NCBI RefSeq assembly: GCF_010645065.1
Contig: NZ_JAADZW010000007.1
Location: 62,001 to 126,000, forward strand
Source: Flavobacterium fluviatile
GTDB lineage: Bacteria; Bacteroidota; Bacteroidia; Flavobacteriales; Flavobacteriaceae
Reading direction: 5' to 3'
DNA length: 64,000 nucleotides
A program made the position numbers and the translations under genes. Within the stretch, counting starts at the first letter, position 1. Every line of letters starts with the position of its first letter. Below the pieces are notes generated by a model. It did no database searches and had not been told where the DNA came from. It saw nothing but the letters and a program-made list of their open reading frames with translations. This document shows, piece after piece, positions 7,995 to 16,814 of the stretch.

Positions 7995-9047
7995 TTAGCA
8001 GCATTCCAATACAATTTTAAACTCGGCACCTTTATTTTTGCCTTCGCTTGAAGCTGTTAATTTACCATTACACCTTTCGATGATTTTTTTACACAAGTAC
8101 AAGCCAATTCCGGTAGAAGATTCGTTTGCTGTTCCAAGTCGGCTCATTTTAGTAAATTTCTTAAACAATTCATCAATCTGATGCTGGTTAAAACCAATTC
8201 CTTTGTCAGAAACTGTCAATATTAAATTATTATTTTCAGTAAAAATCCTAAGTTTAATTTCGCTGTCAAAATAAGAGAACTTCACAGCATTACTAATTAA
8301 ATTTACCAAAACCTGAATTAATAACCCTTCATCAACTTTAAGTTTTGCCTCTTCCGTTTCTACACTAACAGTAAACTTAATATTTTTATCTATAAGCCGC
8401 TGTTCCACCTGCTCATTGATAAAAGGTAATATATTGGAGAACAATATTATCCTGCTTTCCTGATTCACTTTAATAACCTGATCCTGTTCATTCAATAATT
8501 TAATAAAATTTTCAATGTATCGAAATTGCAAATTTGTTGATTCGCAGATTAAATTAGCCAGGTCTTTAATGGAATCGGATGGATTTTCATCTAAAATAAG
8601 TTTTGCCAGACCCTGAGGATTGCCTGCAAAATTTTTTAAATCGTGCGAAAGCATATAAATCAGATCCTGCTTTTCATTGATAAAGGTTTCAGATTCAAAA
8701 ATAGATTCCTGAATATTGCTCATTAACAAACCCGCCTCATCATTATATTCTGTAGGTAACACAGACAATTTTCTCTCGTTTCTGTAATCATTTAATGCTT
8801 TTGAGGCTACAGCTATTGGCTTGATTAATTGATTTAGAACTAAAAGTGTAATCGCAGTTGCCAGCAAAGTCATAATCAGCGAAAAAACTAAAACGGATGT
8901 GGGTGATATAGAATGATCGAAGTAAAGTACAAAAAATAAAATTCCGATTAAAGGAATATGAATACCTATAAAAGCAACAAATAAAAATTTGAATGCATAA
9001 CTTTTCTTTAAAAAGCCAATTTTCGAAAGATTATGATACAACTTCAT
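7995..9047 (-). CDS. Membrane sensor histidine kinase
   Basis: A 350-residue two-component kinase. Two membrane helices (about residues 20-43 and 52-75) enclose almost no periplasmic loop, so it probably senses through the membrane or a cytoplasmic input. A HAMP-like linker follows to about residue 120. The phospho-accepting His135 lies in LSHDLKNFAGNP, a variant of the usual H-E-L-R-T-P box. The ATPase part has the N box (NLISNAVKFS), the G1 box (DKGIGFN) and G2 box (STGIGLYLCKKI). No response regulator gene is adjacent, so it is an orphan kinase. Confidence 0.9.
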   Translation of the reverse strand: MKLYHNLSKIGFLKKSYAFKFLFVAFIGIHIPLIGILFFVLYFDHSISPTSVLVFSLIMTLLATAITLLVLNQLIKPIAVASKALNDYRNERKLSVLPTEYNDEAGLLMSNIQESIFESETFINEKQDLIYMLSHDLKNFAGNPQGLAKLILDENPSDSIKDLANLICESTNLQFRYIENFIKLLNEQDQVIKVNQESRIILFSNILPFINEQVEQRLIDKNIKFTVSVETEEAKLKVDEGLLIQVLVNLISNAVKFSYFDSEIKLRIFTENNNLILTVSDKGIGFNQHQIDELFKKFTKMSRLGTANESSTGIGLYLCKKIIERCNGKLTASSEGKNKGAEFKIVLECC

Positions 9048-9193
9048 AAGAAAAAAACAATTACTTAGACTTAAAATGGGGCTATCGAAGCATTTGACAA
9101 AACAAAGTTAGCTTTAAAAGCCGATTAAACTAAGTAAATTATAGAATTTGATAAAATATTTTAAAATTTAATTTATAAAAGTTTACAAACCCT

Positions 9194-9201
9194 TATTTTT
9201 G
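9194..9201 (+). promoter_or_regulatory. -7 box (TATTTTTG) just before rlmD
   Basis: The motif matches TAnnTTTG and ends only four bases before the rlmD ATG at 9206. If used, transcription would start at or next to the start codon, giving a leaderless or nearly leaderless mRNA. There is no clear ribosome binding site, which fits. Confidence 0.4.
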
Positions 9202-9205
9202 CGCT

Positions 9206-10618
9206 ATGGGAAGAAAAAATACAGACAAAGTCGTCTTTCATCAAATACAAGTTCTTGATGCAGGCGCAAAAGGTGTATCAGTTGCAAAGGCTCCTGACGG
9301 AAAAGTAATCTTTATTCCAAATGTAGTTCCTGGCGATGTAGTTGATGTACAGACTTTTAAAAAACGTAAGGCTTATTACGAAGGAAAAGCCGTTAAATTT
9401 CATGAATTATCAAAACACCGCATTGATCCGGTTTGCCAACATTTTGGTGTTTGCGGCGGATGCAAATGGCAAAATATGAAGTATAGCCAACAGCTATATT
9501 ACAAACAAAATGAAGTAAAAAACCATCTGCAAAGAATTGGCAAAATTGAATTACCGGAATTTGAGGATATCTTAGGCTCTGAGAAGCAGTTTTTTTACAG
9601 AAACAAAATGGAATTTTCTTTTTCAAACAGCCGCTGGCTGACCGAAAAAGAGATTGGAAGCACTGAAGATTTAGGAAACAGAAATGCTTTAGGTTTTCAT
9701 ATTCCTAAAATGTGGGACAAAATTCTCGACATTACCAAGTGCCATTTACAGGAAGATCCTTCAAATGCAATCCGTAATGAAATCAGGGATTTTGCAAACA
9801 AAAATAATTTAGCTTTCTTTAATCCCAGAGAACATTCTGGATTATTGAGGACATTCATGATCCGTACCGCTTCAACTGGCGAAATCATGGTTTTGATTCA
9901 GTTTTTCGAAAATGACAAGGCAGGTCGTGAATTGATTTTAGATCATCTTTATGAGAAATTTCCGCAAATTACATCTTTGCAATATGTGGTTAACTCAAAA
10001 CCAAATGATACTATTTACGATCAGGACATAAAACTTTATAAAGGAAGAGATTATATTCTGGAAGAAATGGAAGGGTTAAAATTTAGCATCAATGCCAAAT
10101 CATTTTACCAGACCAACTCAGATCAGGCATATGAATTATACAAAATTACACGTGATTTTGCCGGACTTTCTGGGGATGAAACCGTTTATGATCTATACAC
10201 CGGAACCGGGACTATAGCACAATTTGTTTCGAAAAAAGCAAAAAAAGTCATAGGTGTAGAAAGTGTCCCGGAAGCAATTTTAGATGCCAGGGCAAATGCT
10301 GAACGCAATAATATTACCAATTGTGAGTTTTTTGTTGGAGATATGAAAGTCGTATTTAACGAAGCTTTCATTGCACAACACGGCAAACCGGATGTGATTA
10401 TTACCGATCCTCCAAGGGATGGAATGCATAAGGATGTTGTTGAGCAAATTTTAAAAATTGCCCCTCAAAAAGTAGTTTATGTAAGTTGTAATTCGGCAAC
10501 ACAAGCAAGAGATTTGGCTTTAATGGATGAAAAATACAAAGTAACACGTGTCCGACCGGTTGACATGTTTCCGCAGACACATCACGTAGAAAATGTCGTA
10601 CTTTTAGAACTTCGATAA
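9206..10618 (+). CDS. rlmD: 23S rRNA (uracil-C5)-methyltransferase, RlmD/RumA family
   Basis: This SAM-dependent enzyme makes 5-methyluridine in 23S rRNA (U1939 in E. coli numbering). An N-terminal TRAM domain (about residues 5-65) is followed by the Fe-S cysteines Cys77, Cys83 and Cys86 (in CQHFGVCGGCKW) and Cys179. The methyltransferase domain has YDLYTGTGTIAQF (SAM binding), TDPPRDGMH, and the catalytic cysteine Cys428 in VYVSCNSATQARD. At 470 residues the length is usual for the family. It is followed after 12 bases by two envelope-protein genes in the same direction, an arrangement I recall as common in Flavobacteriaceae. Confidence 0.93.
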   Translation: MGRKNTDKVVFHQIQVLDAGAKGVSVAKAPDGKVIFIPNVVPGDVVDVQTFKKRKAYYEGKAVKFHELSKHRIDPVCQHFGVCGGCKWQNMKYSQQLYYKQNEVKNHLQRIGKIELPEFEDILGSEKQFFYRNKMEFSFSNSRWLTEKEIGSTEDLGNRNALGFHIPKMWDKILDITKCHLQEDPSNAIRNEIRDFANKNNLAFFNPREHSGLLRTFMIRTASTGEIMVLIQFFENDKAGRELILDHLYEKFPQITSLQYVVNSKPNDTIYDQDIKLYKGRDYILEEMEGLKFSINAKSFYQTNSDQAYELYKITRDFAGLSGDETVYDLYTGTGTIAQFVSKKAKKVIGVESVPEAILDARANAERNNITNCEFFVGDMKVVFNEAFIAQHGKPDVIITDPPRDGMHKDVVEQILKIAPQKVVYVSCNSATQARDLALMDEKYKVTRVRPVDMFPQTHHVENVVLLELR

Positions 10619-10630
10619 TACAAATTATAA

Positions 10631-11167
10631 ATGAAAAAAATACTGTATTTTTTATTGGTCTTTACTTTTGGATTATCCGGCTGTGAGAAAGATGACATTT
10701 GTGATGCAAATACGCCAACTACTCCCCGACTGATTATTTCTTTTTATGATATTAAAACTCCTTCTGTAAAAAAGAATGTAACGCGTTTAAAAGTTGTTGG
10801 CAAGGATCAGCCTGAAGGGATAATCTTTAATGAAGGAGGAGCTGATATAACCAAATATCTGACAAGTGGAGATTCTATTGCTATTCCGTTAAAAACTGAC
10901 GAAGACAGTACTACTTTTTCATTTATTTTAAATTCCGACAATACTAATCCTGAACTGGCAAATACTGATCAGATAACTTTTAATTACAGCAGACAAAATG
11001 TATATGTTTCAAGGGCTTGTGGTTTTAAAACAATTTACAAATTAAACACACAAATTCCATTTGTAAAAATTGATTCCGGCAATGATGGTATCTGGATGCA
11101 GGATGTTCGAGTATATAATCCAAACATTGAATTCGAAAATGAAACACATGTCAAAGTATTTTTTTAG
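10631..11167 (+). CDS. Lipoprotein, DUF6452-like
   Basis: A 178-residue protein with a lipoprotein signal (LSGC, Cys18) and a Cys-rich start (CEKDDICDANTPTTPRL). The mature part looks like an all-beta domain. Order and sequence match the DUF6452 lipoprotein family that typically sits between rlmD and a DUF6048 gene in flavobacteria. Function is unknown. Its 3' end overlaps the start of the next gene by 29 bases. Confidence 0.75.
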   Translation: MKKILYFLLVFTFGLSGCEKDDICDANTPTTPRLIISFYDIKTPSVKKNVTRLKVVGKDQPEGIIFNEGGADITKYLTSGDSIAIPLKTDEDSTTFSFILNSDNTNPELANTDQITFNYSRQNVYVSRACGFKTIYKLNTQIPFVKIDSGNDGIWMQDVRVYNPNIEFENETHVKVFF

Positions 11168-11957
11168 TATTCTTTTGTTATTTGCAGTGTTTCTTGTTCA
11201 GTCACAGGAAATAACTACTGATACAGTAAAAAAAGAAATCAGGCAGGAAGAATCAAAATCCAAAACAACAACTAAAGCCGTTGTAGAAAAAACAACAGAC
11301 AGCGTTCCGGTAAAAAAAGACCGCTATGGTTTACGTGTGGGTGTCGATTTGTACAAACTTACCCGCGGCCTTTATGACAAAGACTATAAAGGAGTAGAAT
11401 TTGTAGGTGATTTTCGTCTTACCAAAAAATATTATCTGGCTGCTGAAATTGGTATAGAAGACAAGACTACTGATGATGACAGATTAAATTCGACAGCAAC
11501 AGGAACTTACCTTAAAGGAGGTTTTGATTACAACATGTACAATAACTGGCTCGACATGGAAAATCTTATAACTGTTGGTTTACGAGGAGGCTTTAGTACA
11601 TTTAGCCAGGAATTAAACAGCTATAAAATTTATAATCCCGACCAATATTGGGGAGAAATTCCGCCCATTACTGAAGGTGAAAAATACACTGGCCTGACAG
11701 CTGCCTGGGCAGAAGTTGCTGTGGGTATGAAAGCCAAAGTATTCAACAACATCTTTGTGGGATTCGGGGTTCAATTGAAATTGCTTTTAGCTAATAAGGA
11801 CCCGGATGGTTTTGAAAACCTTTACATTCCCGGATTTAACAGAACTTATGATGGCAGTTTCGGTGTTGGATTCAATTATACCGTTTCTTATTTTATTCCT
11901 CTTTATAAAAAACAGGTAATAATTCCTGAAACAGAAAAAAAATCTCCTAAGAAATAA
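11139..11957 (+). CDS. Outer-membrane-like protein, DUF6048 family
   Basis: The start at 11139 (MKHMSKYFF) gives a signal peptide ending near VQSQ; an earlier in-frame ATG at 11070 would put a non-signal sequence in front and lies inside the upstream gene. The mature 250 residues have a charged linker rich in K, T and E, then alternating aromatic and polar strands (RYGLRVGVDLYKL, FGVGFNYTVSYFIPLY) that look like an outer-membrane beta barrel. It belongs with DUF6048. It overlaps the upstream lipoprotein gene and so is probably translated with it; a lipoprotein plus barrel pairing hints at an envelope complex. Confidence 0.78.
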   Translation: MKHMSKYFFSILLLFAVFLVQSQEITTDTVKKEIRQEESKSKTTTKAVVEKTTDSVPVKKDRYGLRVGVDLYKLTRGLYDKDYKGVEFVGDFRLTKKYYLAAEIGIEDKTTDDDRLNSTATGTYLKGGFDYNMYNNWLDMENLITVGLRGGFSTFSQELNSYKIYNPDQYWGEIPPITEGEKYTGLTAAWAEVAVGMKAKVFNNIFVGFGVQLKLLLANKDPDGFENLYIPGFNRTYDGSFGVGFNYTVSYFIPLYKKQVIIPETEKKSPKK

Positions 11958-11970
11958 TTATTTAAATCAA

Positions 11971-12018
11971 AAAACCACGAATTCAAAATTTAACTACTGA
12001 ATTGGTGGTTTTTCTTTT
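11971..12018. terminator. Terminator after the rlmD cluster
   Basis: The arms AAAACCAC and GTGGTTTT, with an inner GAATTCA/TGAATT pairing, are followed by T-rich sequence. It lies between convergent genes and could stop transcription from both sides. Confidence 0.55.
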
Positions 12019-12059
12019 GTTATTTTCTGTAAAATAATCAGAAAATCTACTGATTTAAA

Positions 12060-12296
12060 TTATCGTATTTCTTTAATTCCTTTTATGAAAATCCATTTCA
12101 TAAAAAGTTTTTCTCCATCTTTGGTTTTCAAAGCTTTAAACTGCGGAGCTATTAATGTAGCGACAATAAAAGCTGTCAACGGAATCCAGATTCCGGTTAT
12201 TCCTGTGTATTCTGCAATTATAAATCTTCCAAGAATAAATAAAACTGCGAAACATCCTAATTGATATAGAAACGCTCTTACTTGTAATTTTGTCAT
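12060..12296 (-). CDS. Small membrane protein
   Basis: A 78-residue protein with two hydrophobic helices (about residues 10-28 and 34-50) and a basic C-terminal tail (FMKWIFIKGIKEIR). The short TGITGIWIPL turn between the helices is well formed for a hairpin in the inner membrane. I recognise no family. It is on the same strand as the upstream THUMP methyltransferase gene but separated from it by a 137-base repeat region, so joint transcription is possible but unproven. Confidence 0.65.
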   Translation of the reverse strand: MTKLQVRAFLYQLGCFAVLFILGRFIIAEYTGITGIWIPLTAFIVATLIAPQFKALKTKDGEKLFMKWIFIKGIKEIR

Positions 12297-12301
12297 TGTT
12301 T

Positions 12302-12432
12302 TTTTGAGTTGCTAAGGTTCTAAGCTGCTGAGTTTCTAAGTTGTCTTTTTTAACTCAGCTTTTTAAAAACCTAAATTATATCTTACTTTAATTCTAAATC
12401 CTTAGTAACTTAGAGACTTAGGATTTTAGAAG
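12302..12432. repeat. Second copy of the AAGGTTCTRAG repeat hairpin
   Basis: The left part carries GAGTTGCTAAGGTTCTAAG and a following CTGCTGAGTTTCTAAGTTG; the right part has CCTTAGTAACTTAGAGACTTAG in inverse sense. It is the same family as 5831-5923 and fills the gap between the small membrane protein and the THUMP methyltransferase gene. Confidence 0.6.
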
Positions 12433-12433
12433 C

Positions 12434-13591
12434 TTAAACCTGAAATTTAGTTCTTTTACTTCCTTCGTACATTTCGTATTTTACCAGACGTGCTTCAAGG
12501 CTTCCGTTAAAAAGTTTGATTTTTCTGGAAGGTTTTAGTCCTACGAATTTCAGGGCATCCAGATTTGCAGTAATAAACCAGGCATTTGTACCCGGATAAT
12601 TTTTCTTTAAAGTGTCACCTATATTAGCATAAAATCTTTCCATGTGAATATCCAGACGCTCATCATACGGTGGATTGAATACAATGTGAAGCTTCCCCTC
12701 TGCTTCTTTCTCCGTATCAAAGAAATTATCTTCAGAAATTGTTACATAATCTTCAAGATTTGCATTTCTGATGTTGTCCTTAGCTTTGTTTACGGCACTT
12801 GGTGCTTTGTCAAAACCTTTAATCGTATAATGAAATTCCCTTGTTTTTTTCATCAGGCTGTCAACAATTTTATCAAACAAATCATTGTCCCAGTCTTTCC
12901 ATTTTTCAAAAGCAAATTCCCTTCTGTTGATGTTTGCCGGAATATTGCAGGCAATCATAGCAGCTTCTGCCAAAAAGGTTCCCGAACCGCACATTGGATC
13001 TAAAAAATGACTTTGCCCATCCCAGCCTGACAACAACAGAATTCCTGCAGCCAGAACTTCGTTGATCGGTGCAATATTGGTAGCGGTTCTGTATCCACGC
13101 TGATGTAAGGAAGTACCAGAAGTATCCAAAGCTACAGAAACCTGATCTTTATCAATATGAATGTTAATTCGTAAATCAGGATGCTGCTTATCAATACTTG
13201 GCCGCTGCCCCGTTCTTTCCCTGAACTGATCTACAATAGCATCTTTACATTTTTGGGAAACAAACTCAGAATGGTTAAAATAAGTAGAATGAACCGTAGC
13301 ATCAATTACAAAAGTCTGATTTGCATTGAGCAATTTTGACCAGTTTATACCCGAAATTCCTTTGTACAATGCCTGCTCATTATTGGCCCTGAAAGAATAA
13401 ATTGGCTTTAAGATTTTTAAAGCAGTTCTAAGTGATAAATTGGCTTTGTACATAAAACCTTTATCGCCCTTAAAACTTACCATTCTTACTCCTTTTTCCA
13501 CTTCCTGGGCACCAAGATCGCGTAATTCTTTTTCTAATATTTCTTCAAAGCCAAAAAAACATTTGGCTATCATTTTAAAGTTTTCTTCCAT
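12434..13591 (-). CDS. THUMP-domain RNA methyltransferase (RlmL N-terminal/YpsC-like)
   Basis: A 385-residue SAM-dependent RNA methyltransferase. An N-terminal ferredoxin-like and THUMP region (about residues 1-155, beginning MIAKCFFGFEEILEKEL) binds RNA. The Rossmann domain has the DPMCGSGTFLAEAAMIA SAM motif and the N6/N2 methyltransferase motif NPPYDERL. The closest relatives are YpsC of Bacillus and the N-terminal half of RlmL, which methylates G2445 of 23S rRNA at N2. The C-terminal RlmK half is absent, as usual outside gammaproteobacteria. The gene is divergent from the methyltransferase at 13747. Confidence 0.9.
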   Translation of the reverse strand: MEENFKMIAKCFFGFEEILEKELRDLGAQEVEKGVRMVSFKGDKGFMYKANLSLRTALKILKPIYSFRANNEQALYKGISGINWSKLLNANQTFVIDATVHSTYFNHSEFVSQKCKDAIVDQFRERTGQRPSIDKQHPDLRINIHIDKDQVSVALDTSGTSLHQRGYRTATNIAPINEVLAAGILLLSGWDGQSHFLDPMCGSGTFLAEAAMIACNIPANINRREFAFEKWKDWDNDLFDKIVDSLMKKTREFHYTIKGFDKAPSAVNKAKDNIRNANLEDYVTISEDNFFDTEKEAEGKLHIVFNPPYDERLDIHMERFYANIGDTLKKNYPGTNAWFITANLDALKFVGLKPSRKIKLFNGSLEARLVKYEMYEGSKRTKFQV

Positions 13592-13684
13592 CTTTATAGT
13601 TGAATTAAAAACAGATTTCAGATCAAATCAAATCTGTATTAACATTCCAAATAACGCAACAATGTTTCAGGTATGATTGCGAAA

Positions 13685-13716
13685 TTGTTATTTTCGGCAA
13701 AAATACACTAAATTTG
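13685..13716 (+). promoter_or_regulatory. Promoter with -33 TTG and -7 TAAATTTG
   Basis: TTG at 13685-13687 and TAAATTTG at 13709-13716 are 21 bases apart, which fits the Bacteroidota consensus. It drives the methyltransferase gene at 13747, leaving a leader of roughly 25 bases. Confidence 0.6.
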
Positions 13717-13746
13717 CCGGACTTTAAATTAATTGAAATAGAATAA

Positions 13747-14511
13747 ATGTCTGAAGCACCTAACTCATCAACACCAAATCAGGAACGAAATACCGAAAAC
13801 TGGTTCACCTCATGGTTTGATACTCCGTACTATCATATTTTGTATAAAGATCGTAATTACAGAGAAGCTCAGATTTTCATGGACAACCTTACACATTACC
13901 TGAACTTGCCCGATAAGGCAAAAGTATTGGACTTAGCTTGTGGAAAAGGTCGTCATTCTATTTATCTAAATCAGTTAGGTTATGATGTTTTAGGTGCCGA
14001 TCTTTCTGAAAACAGTATTGCTGAAGCCAGTAAAAACAGCAACGAAACACTTCACTTTAAAGTGCACGATATGCGTGAACCTTTCGAGGAAAAATTCGAT
14101 GCCATCTTCAATTTGTTTACCAGTTTTGGTTATTTCGAAAATGACGATGACAACCTGAAGACCTTAAAAGCAATCAAACAAAGCTTATCTGAATATGGTT
14201 TTGCGGTAATTGATTTCATGAACGTTAATCAGGTTATCGAAACGCTTGTTCCCCAGGAAGTAAAAGCCGTTGACGGAATCGATTTCAATATCAGGAGGTA
14301 TGTCGAAGACGGACATATCTTTAAAGAAATTGATTTTGAAGATCAGGGCAAGAAATATCATTTTACAGAAAAAGTAAAAGCCTTAACATTAAAAGATTTT
14401 CAGGATTTAATGGAAGAAGCCGGCATTTATCTCTTAGATATTTTTGGCGATTACAAACTCAAAAAGTTTCATAAAACCGAAAGCGAACGACTAATCATGA
14501 TTTTTAAATAA
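13747..14511 (+). CDS. Class I SAM-dependent methyltransferase
   Basis: The 254-residue protein has an N-terminal cap (WFTSWFDTPYYHILYKDR) and a Rossmann core. Motif I is VLDLACGKGRHSIYL, the acidic motif II lies in VLGADLSENSI, and FDAIFNLFTSFGYFEN follows. The family acts on small molecules or unknown targets; the substrate cannot be read here. It is followed after 16 bases by the ZIP transporter gene in the same direction, so they likely form one unit. Confidence 0.88.
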   Translation: MSEAPNSSTPNQERNTENWFTSWFDTPYYHILYKDRNYREAQIFMDNLTHYLNLPDKAKVLDLACGKGRHSIYLNQLGYDVLGADLSENSIAEASKNSNETLHFKVHDMREPFEEKFDAIFNLFTSFGYFENDDDNLKTLKAIKQSLSEYGFAVIDFMNVNQVIETLVPQEVKAVDGIDFNIRRYVEDGHIFKEIDFEDQGKKYHFTEKVKALTLKDFQDLMEEAGIYLLDIFGDYKLKKFHKTESERLIMIFK

Positions 14512-14527
14512 TTTGGTAAATCAGCAA

Positions 14528-15196
14528 ATGAATTATCTATTACCCCTATTTTCTGTACTTTTAGGTTATGCTGTGGCTTTGTTTATGAGACCAAAAAACA
14601 AAACCAATCTCAAATTATTACTGGCATTTAGCGGATCTTTTTTATTGTCTCTAACCGTAATACATCTTTTACCTGAAGTTTACGAAACACACAATCATAA
14701 TATCGGAATCTTTATCATGGTCGGAATTTTATTCCAGATCATTCTCGAATTTTTCTCAAAAGGCGCAGAACACGGACACGTTCACGGGCATGCAAAAATG
14801 TCCCGGATTCCGTGGCTGCTTTTCATCAGCCTTTGTATCCATGCTTTTTTAGAAGGATTTCCGGTAAGTCATCATCATGGTCTGGCTATCGGAATTGCAA
14901 TTCACCATTTGCCTATTGCCGTGATTTTAACAACCTTTTTCATCAATGCCGACCTCAACAAAAAAGCGATTTTTGCTTTCATGTTAACTTTTGCAGTTAT
15001 GACGCCACTGGGAACTATAGCTTCTGAATTTTTACCGATACTAAACGAATATTATACCGAAATAACTGCAATCGTAATCGGAATATTATTCCACATTTCA
15101 TCGACGATTATTTTCGAAAGCAGCGAAGGACACAAATTTAATGTAGCCAAAGTTTCAATGATTGTTCTCGGAATTTTACTGGCATTCTTTTTATAA
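14528..15196 (+). CDS. ZIP family metal transporter
   Basis: A polytopic protein of about 222 residues that should move zinc or another divalent metal into the cytoplasm. Eight helices are expected. The variable His-rich loop (EHGHVHGHAK) between helices III and IV and the metal-path helices IV (SLCIHAFLEGFPVSHHHG) and V (AIAIHHLPIAV) are clear; the H-x3-E of helix IV is present, as is His-Leu-Pro in helix V. An in-frame TTG at 14513 exists, but the ATG at 14528 (MNYLLPLFSV) is the likely start, beginning directly in helix I. Confidence 0.9.
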   Translation: MNYLLPLFSVLLGYAVALFMRPKNKTNLKLLLAFSGSFLLSLTVIHLLPEVYETHNHNIGIFIMVGILFQIILEFFSKGAEHGHVHGHAKMSRIPWLLFISLCIHAFLEGFPVSHHHGLAIGIAIHHLPIAVILTTFFINADLNKKAIFAFMLTFAVMTPLGTIASEFLPILNEYYTEITAIVIGILFHISSTIIFESSEGHKFNVAKVSMIVLGILLAFFL

Positions 15197-15197
15197 T

Positions 15198-15325
15198 CCG
15201 GGCGTGACCACATTTACAAAAGGCGCTATATAACAAACCGCTTATATGCGCCTTTCGCAAATCCGGTCGGGCTATCCAGGCTACTTCGGTAGCTTCTTTC
15301 TATCCCTCACGCAACCGTAAATCAG
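15198..15325 (+). other. Structured intergenic element
   Basis: Three pairings are visible: an outer GCGTGA (15202-15207) with TCACGC (15307-15312), an inner AAAGGCGC (15219-15226) with GCGCCTTT (15248-15255), and a GCTAC-TTCG-GTAGC tetraloop hairpin (15280-15293). The GC content is higher than the flanks. No open reading frame fits. I recall similar GGCGTG...TCGGGCTATCC elements between genes in other flavobacteria, so it may be a dispersed repeat or an RNA element. Confidence 0.55.
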
Positions 15326-15352
15326 GTAAAATCATCCATTAAAAAGAAACAA

Positions 15353-15392
15353 AATCTTTGTAACTTTGAGACTTTGCAACTTAGATACTAAA
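15353..15392. repeat. Degenerate copy of the TAACTTTGAGACTT repeat
   Basis: The stretch CTTTGTAACTTTGAGACTTT followed by GCAACTTAGATACT has two imperfect 16-base units like the right arms at 5831 and 12302. It precedes the murQ start codon by a few bases. Confidence 0.45.
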
Positions 15393-15399
15393 AAACAAA

Positions 15400-16212
15400 A
15401 TGACGTTTACAAAAACAACCGAACAATCTTCAAAATACGAACATTTAGAGAAAATGTCAGTTCAGGAACTCCTGACCAATATTAATAATGAGGACAAAAC
15501 TGTGCCCAATGCTGTCGAAAAAGCTTTACCGCAAATCGAAGCTTTGGTAACACAGACTGTCGCTAATTTAAAATTGGGCGGACGTATTTTTTACATCGGA
15601 GCCGGTACATCCGGACGTTTAGGGGTTGTGGATGCTTCAGAATGTCCACCGACTTTTGGAGTCCCTTTTGATTTGGTAAACGGAATCATTGCAGGAGGAG
15701 ACACAGCCATTCGTCGCGCCGTAGAAAATGCCGAAGATAATGCCACACAAGCCTGGACTGACATACAGGCACATAACATCAATCAGAACGATATTGTAAT
15801 TGGAATTGCGGCTTCAGGAACTACTCCGTATGTTATTGGCGGGCTGGAAACCTGTAACAAAAATAATATTGCAACCGGATGTATTACCTGTAATGAAGGC
15901 AGCCCGCTGGCACTGACAGCAAAATTTCCTGTTGTAGTTGTTGTCGGACCCGAATTTGTTACCGGAAGCTCGAGAATGAAAGCCGGAACTGCCCAGAAAC
16001 TGGTTTTGAATATGATTTCGACTGCATCAATGATTCAGCTTGGAAAAGTAAAAGGCAACAAAATGGTCGATATGCAGTTGAGCAATATCAAACTGGTTGA
16101 CCGCGGCGTGAAAATGATTATGGGAGAAATTCCCGTTTCGTACGAAGAAGCTTCAGAATTATTGAAAAAATACGGCAGCGTGAGAAATGCTGTTGAAAAT
16201 TATAACAAGTAA
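15400..16212 (+). CDS. murQ: N-acetylmuramic acid 6-phosphate etherase
   Basis: This cytoplasmic enzyme cleaves the lactyl ether of MurNAc-6-phosphate to give GlcNAc-6-phosphate and lactate during cell-wall recycling. It is a 270-residue SIS-domain protein. Signatures are GAGTSGRLGVVDASECPPTFG (sugar-phosphate binding), IAASGTTPYV, and the family-typical SSRMKAGTAQKLVLNMIST. The length is slightly short against the usual 300, but no core motif is missing. A small DUF6095-like membrane protein gene follows, an arrangement I recall from other Flavobacteriaceae. No anhMurNAc kinase is nearby. Confidence 0.93.
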   Translation: MTFTKTTEQSSKYEHLEKMSVQELLTNINNEDKTVPNAVEKALPQIEALVTQTVANLKLGGRIFYIGAGTSGRLGVVDASECPPTFGVPFDLVNGIIAGGDTAIRRAVENAEDNATQAWTDIQAHNINQNDIVIGIAASGTTPYVIGGLETCNKNNIATGCITCNEGSPLALTAKFPVVVVVGPEFVTGSSRMKAGTAQKLVLNMISTASMIQLGKVKGNKMVDMQLSNIKLVDRGVKMIMGEIPVSYEEASELLKKYGSVRNAVENYNK

Positions 16213-16290
16213 AAAGTTTTCTGTGAATGTAAAATATTGTTTAACCACAAAGAACGAAAGGTTTTACGCAACGTTCGCAAAGTTTTAAAA

Positions 16291-16318
16291 CCTGAAACTT
16301 CAAACCTGAAACTTCAAA
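16291..16318 (+). repeat. Perfect 14-base tandem duplication
   Basis: CCTGAAACTTCAAA occurs twice head to tail directly before the ATG at 16330. It is probably a slipped repeat in a leader region; no function is visible. Confidence 0.7.
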
Positions 16319-16329
16319 CAAAAAAAAGA

Positions 16330-16551
16330 ATGGCAACAAATAAACAATTATTAGGAAAAGGAATTAAATATTTAACCGGTGCACTTCCGCTGATGTTTAT
16401 TGGTCCGTCGTTGATTTATAACGCTTTTCAGAACCAGCACACTGCATGGCATTATCTGGTTTTGGGAATCGGGATTGTGGCCTGCCTGAGTTCTATGGTT
16501 TTGATTTTTTTGGGACTGAAAATTATTATGAAAGGTATTTTTAATGACTAA
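16330..16551 (+). CDS. Small membrane protein, DUF6095-like
   Basis: The ATG at 16330 gives 73 residues with two membrane helices (about 14-33 and 42-67) and a short basic ending. An upstream in-frame ATG at 16237 would add 31 residues encoded in repeat-like sequence, so it is unlikely to be used. The sequence and its place behind murQ fit the DUF6095 family of Flavobacteriaceae. Function is unknown. Confidence 0.75.
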   Translation: MATNKQLLGKGIKYLTGALPLMFIGPSLIYNAFQNQHTAWHYLVLGIGIVACLSSMVLIFLGLKIIMKGIFND

Positions 16552-16632
16552 CTTTTAACTGGTTGTTGGATGAATAGAATAAAATAGCTTCATTCAAGAA
16601 TTACATCTAATTTGATCTGCAAAAATCCTTTA

Positions 16633-16677
16633 AAATCTGCGAGAAATACTTTTACGTATTAATTTTTCACGCAGATT
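16633..16677. repeat. Inverted repeat AATCTGCGnGAAA / TTTCACGCAGATT
   Basis: The two arms flank a short AT-rich loop within a 263-base gap that otherwise holds no gene I can see. The arms resemble a repeat frequent between genes in flavobacteria. Confidence 0.5.
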
Positions 16678-16814
16678 GAGACAGATTTATACCTAAGCTG
16701 ATGCGATAGAATTGAAAAAAAAATTAAAAACCATTAATTAAAAACTCAATAAATAATGTTCAAGCTAAATTTTTTCTTGCTCATAACACCCCAAAATATC
16801 TTCAAAAAAATTCC

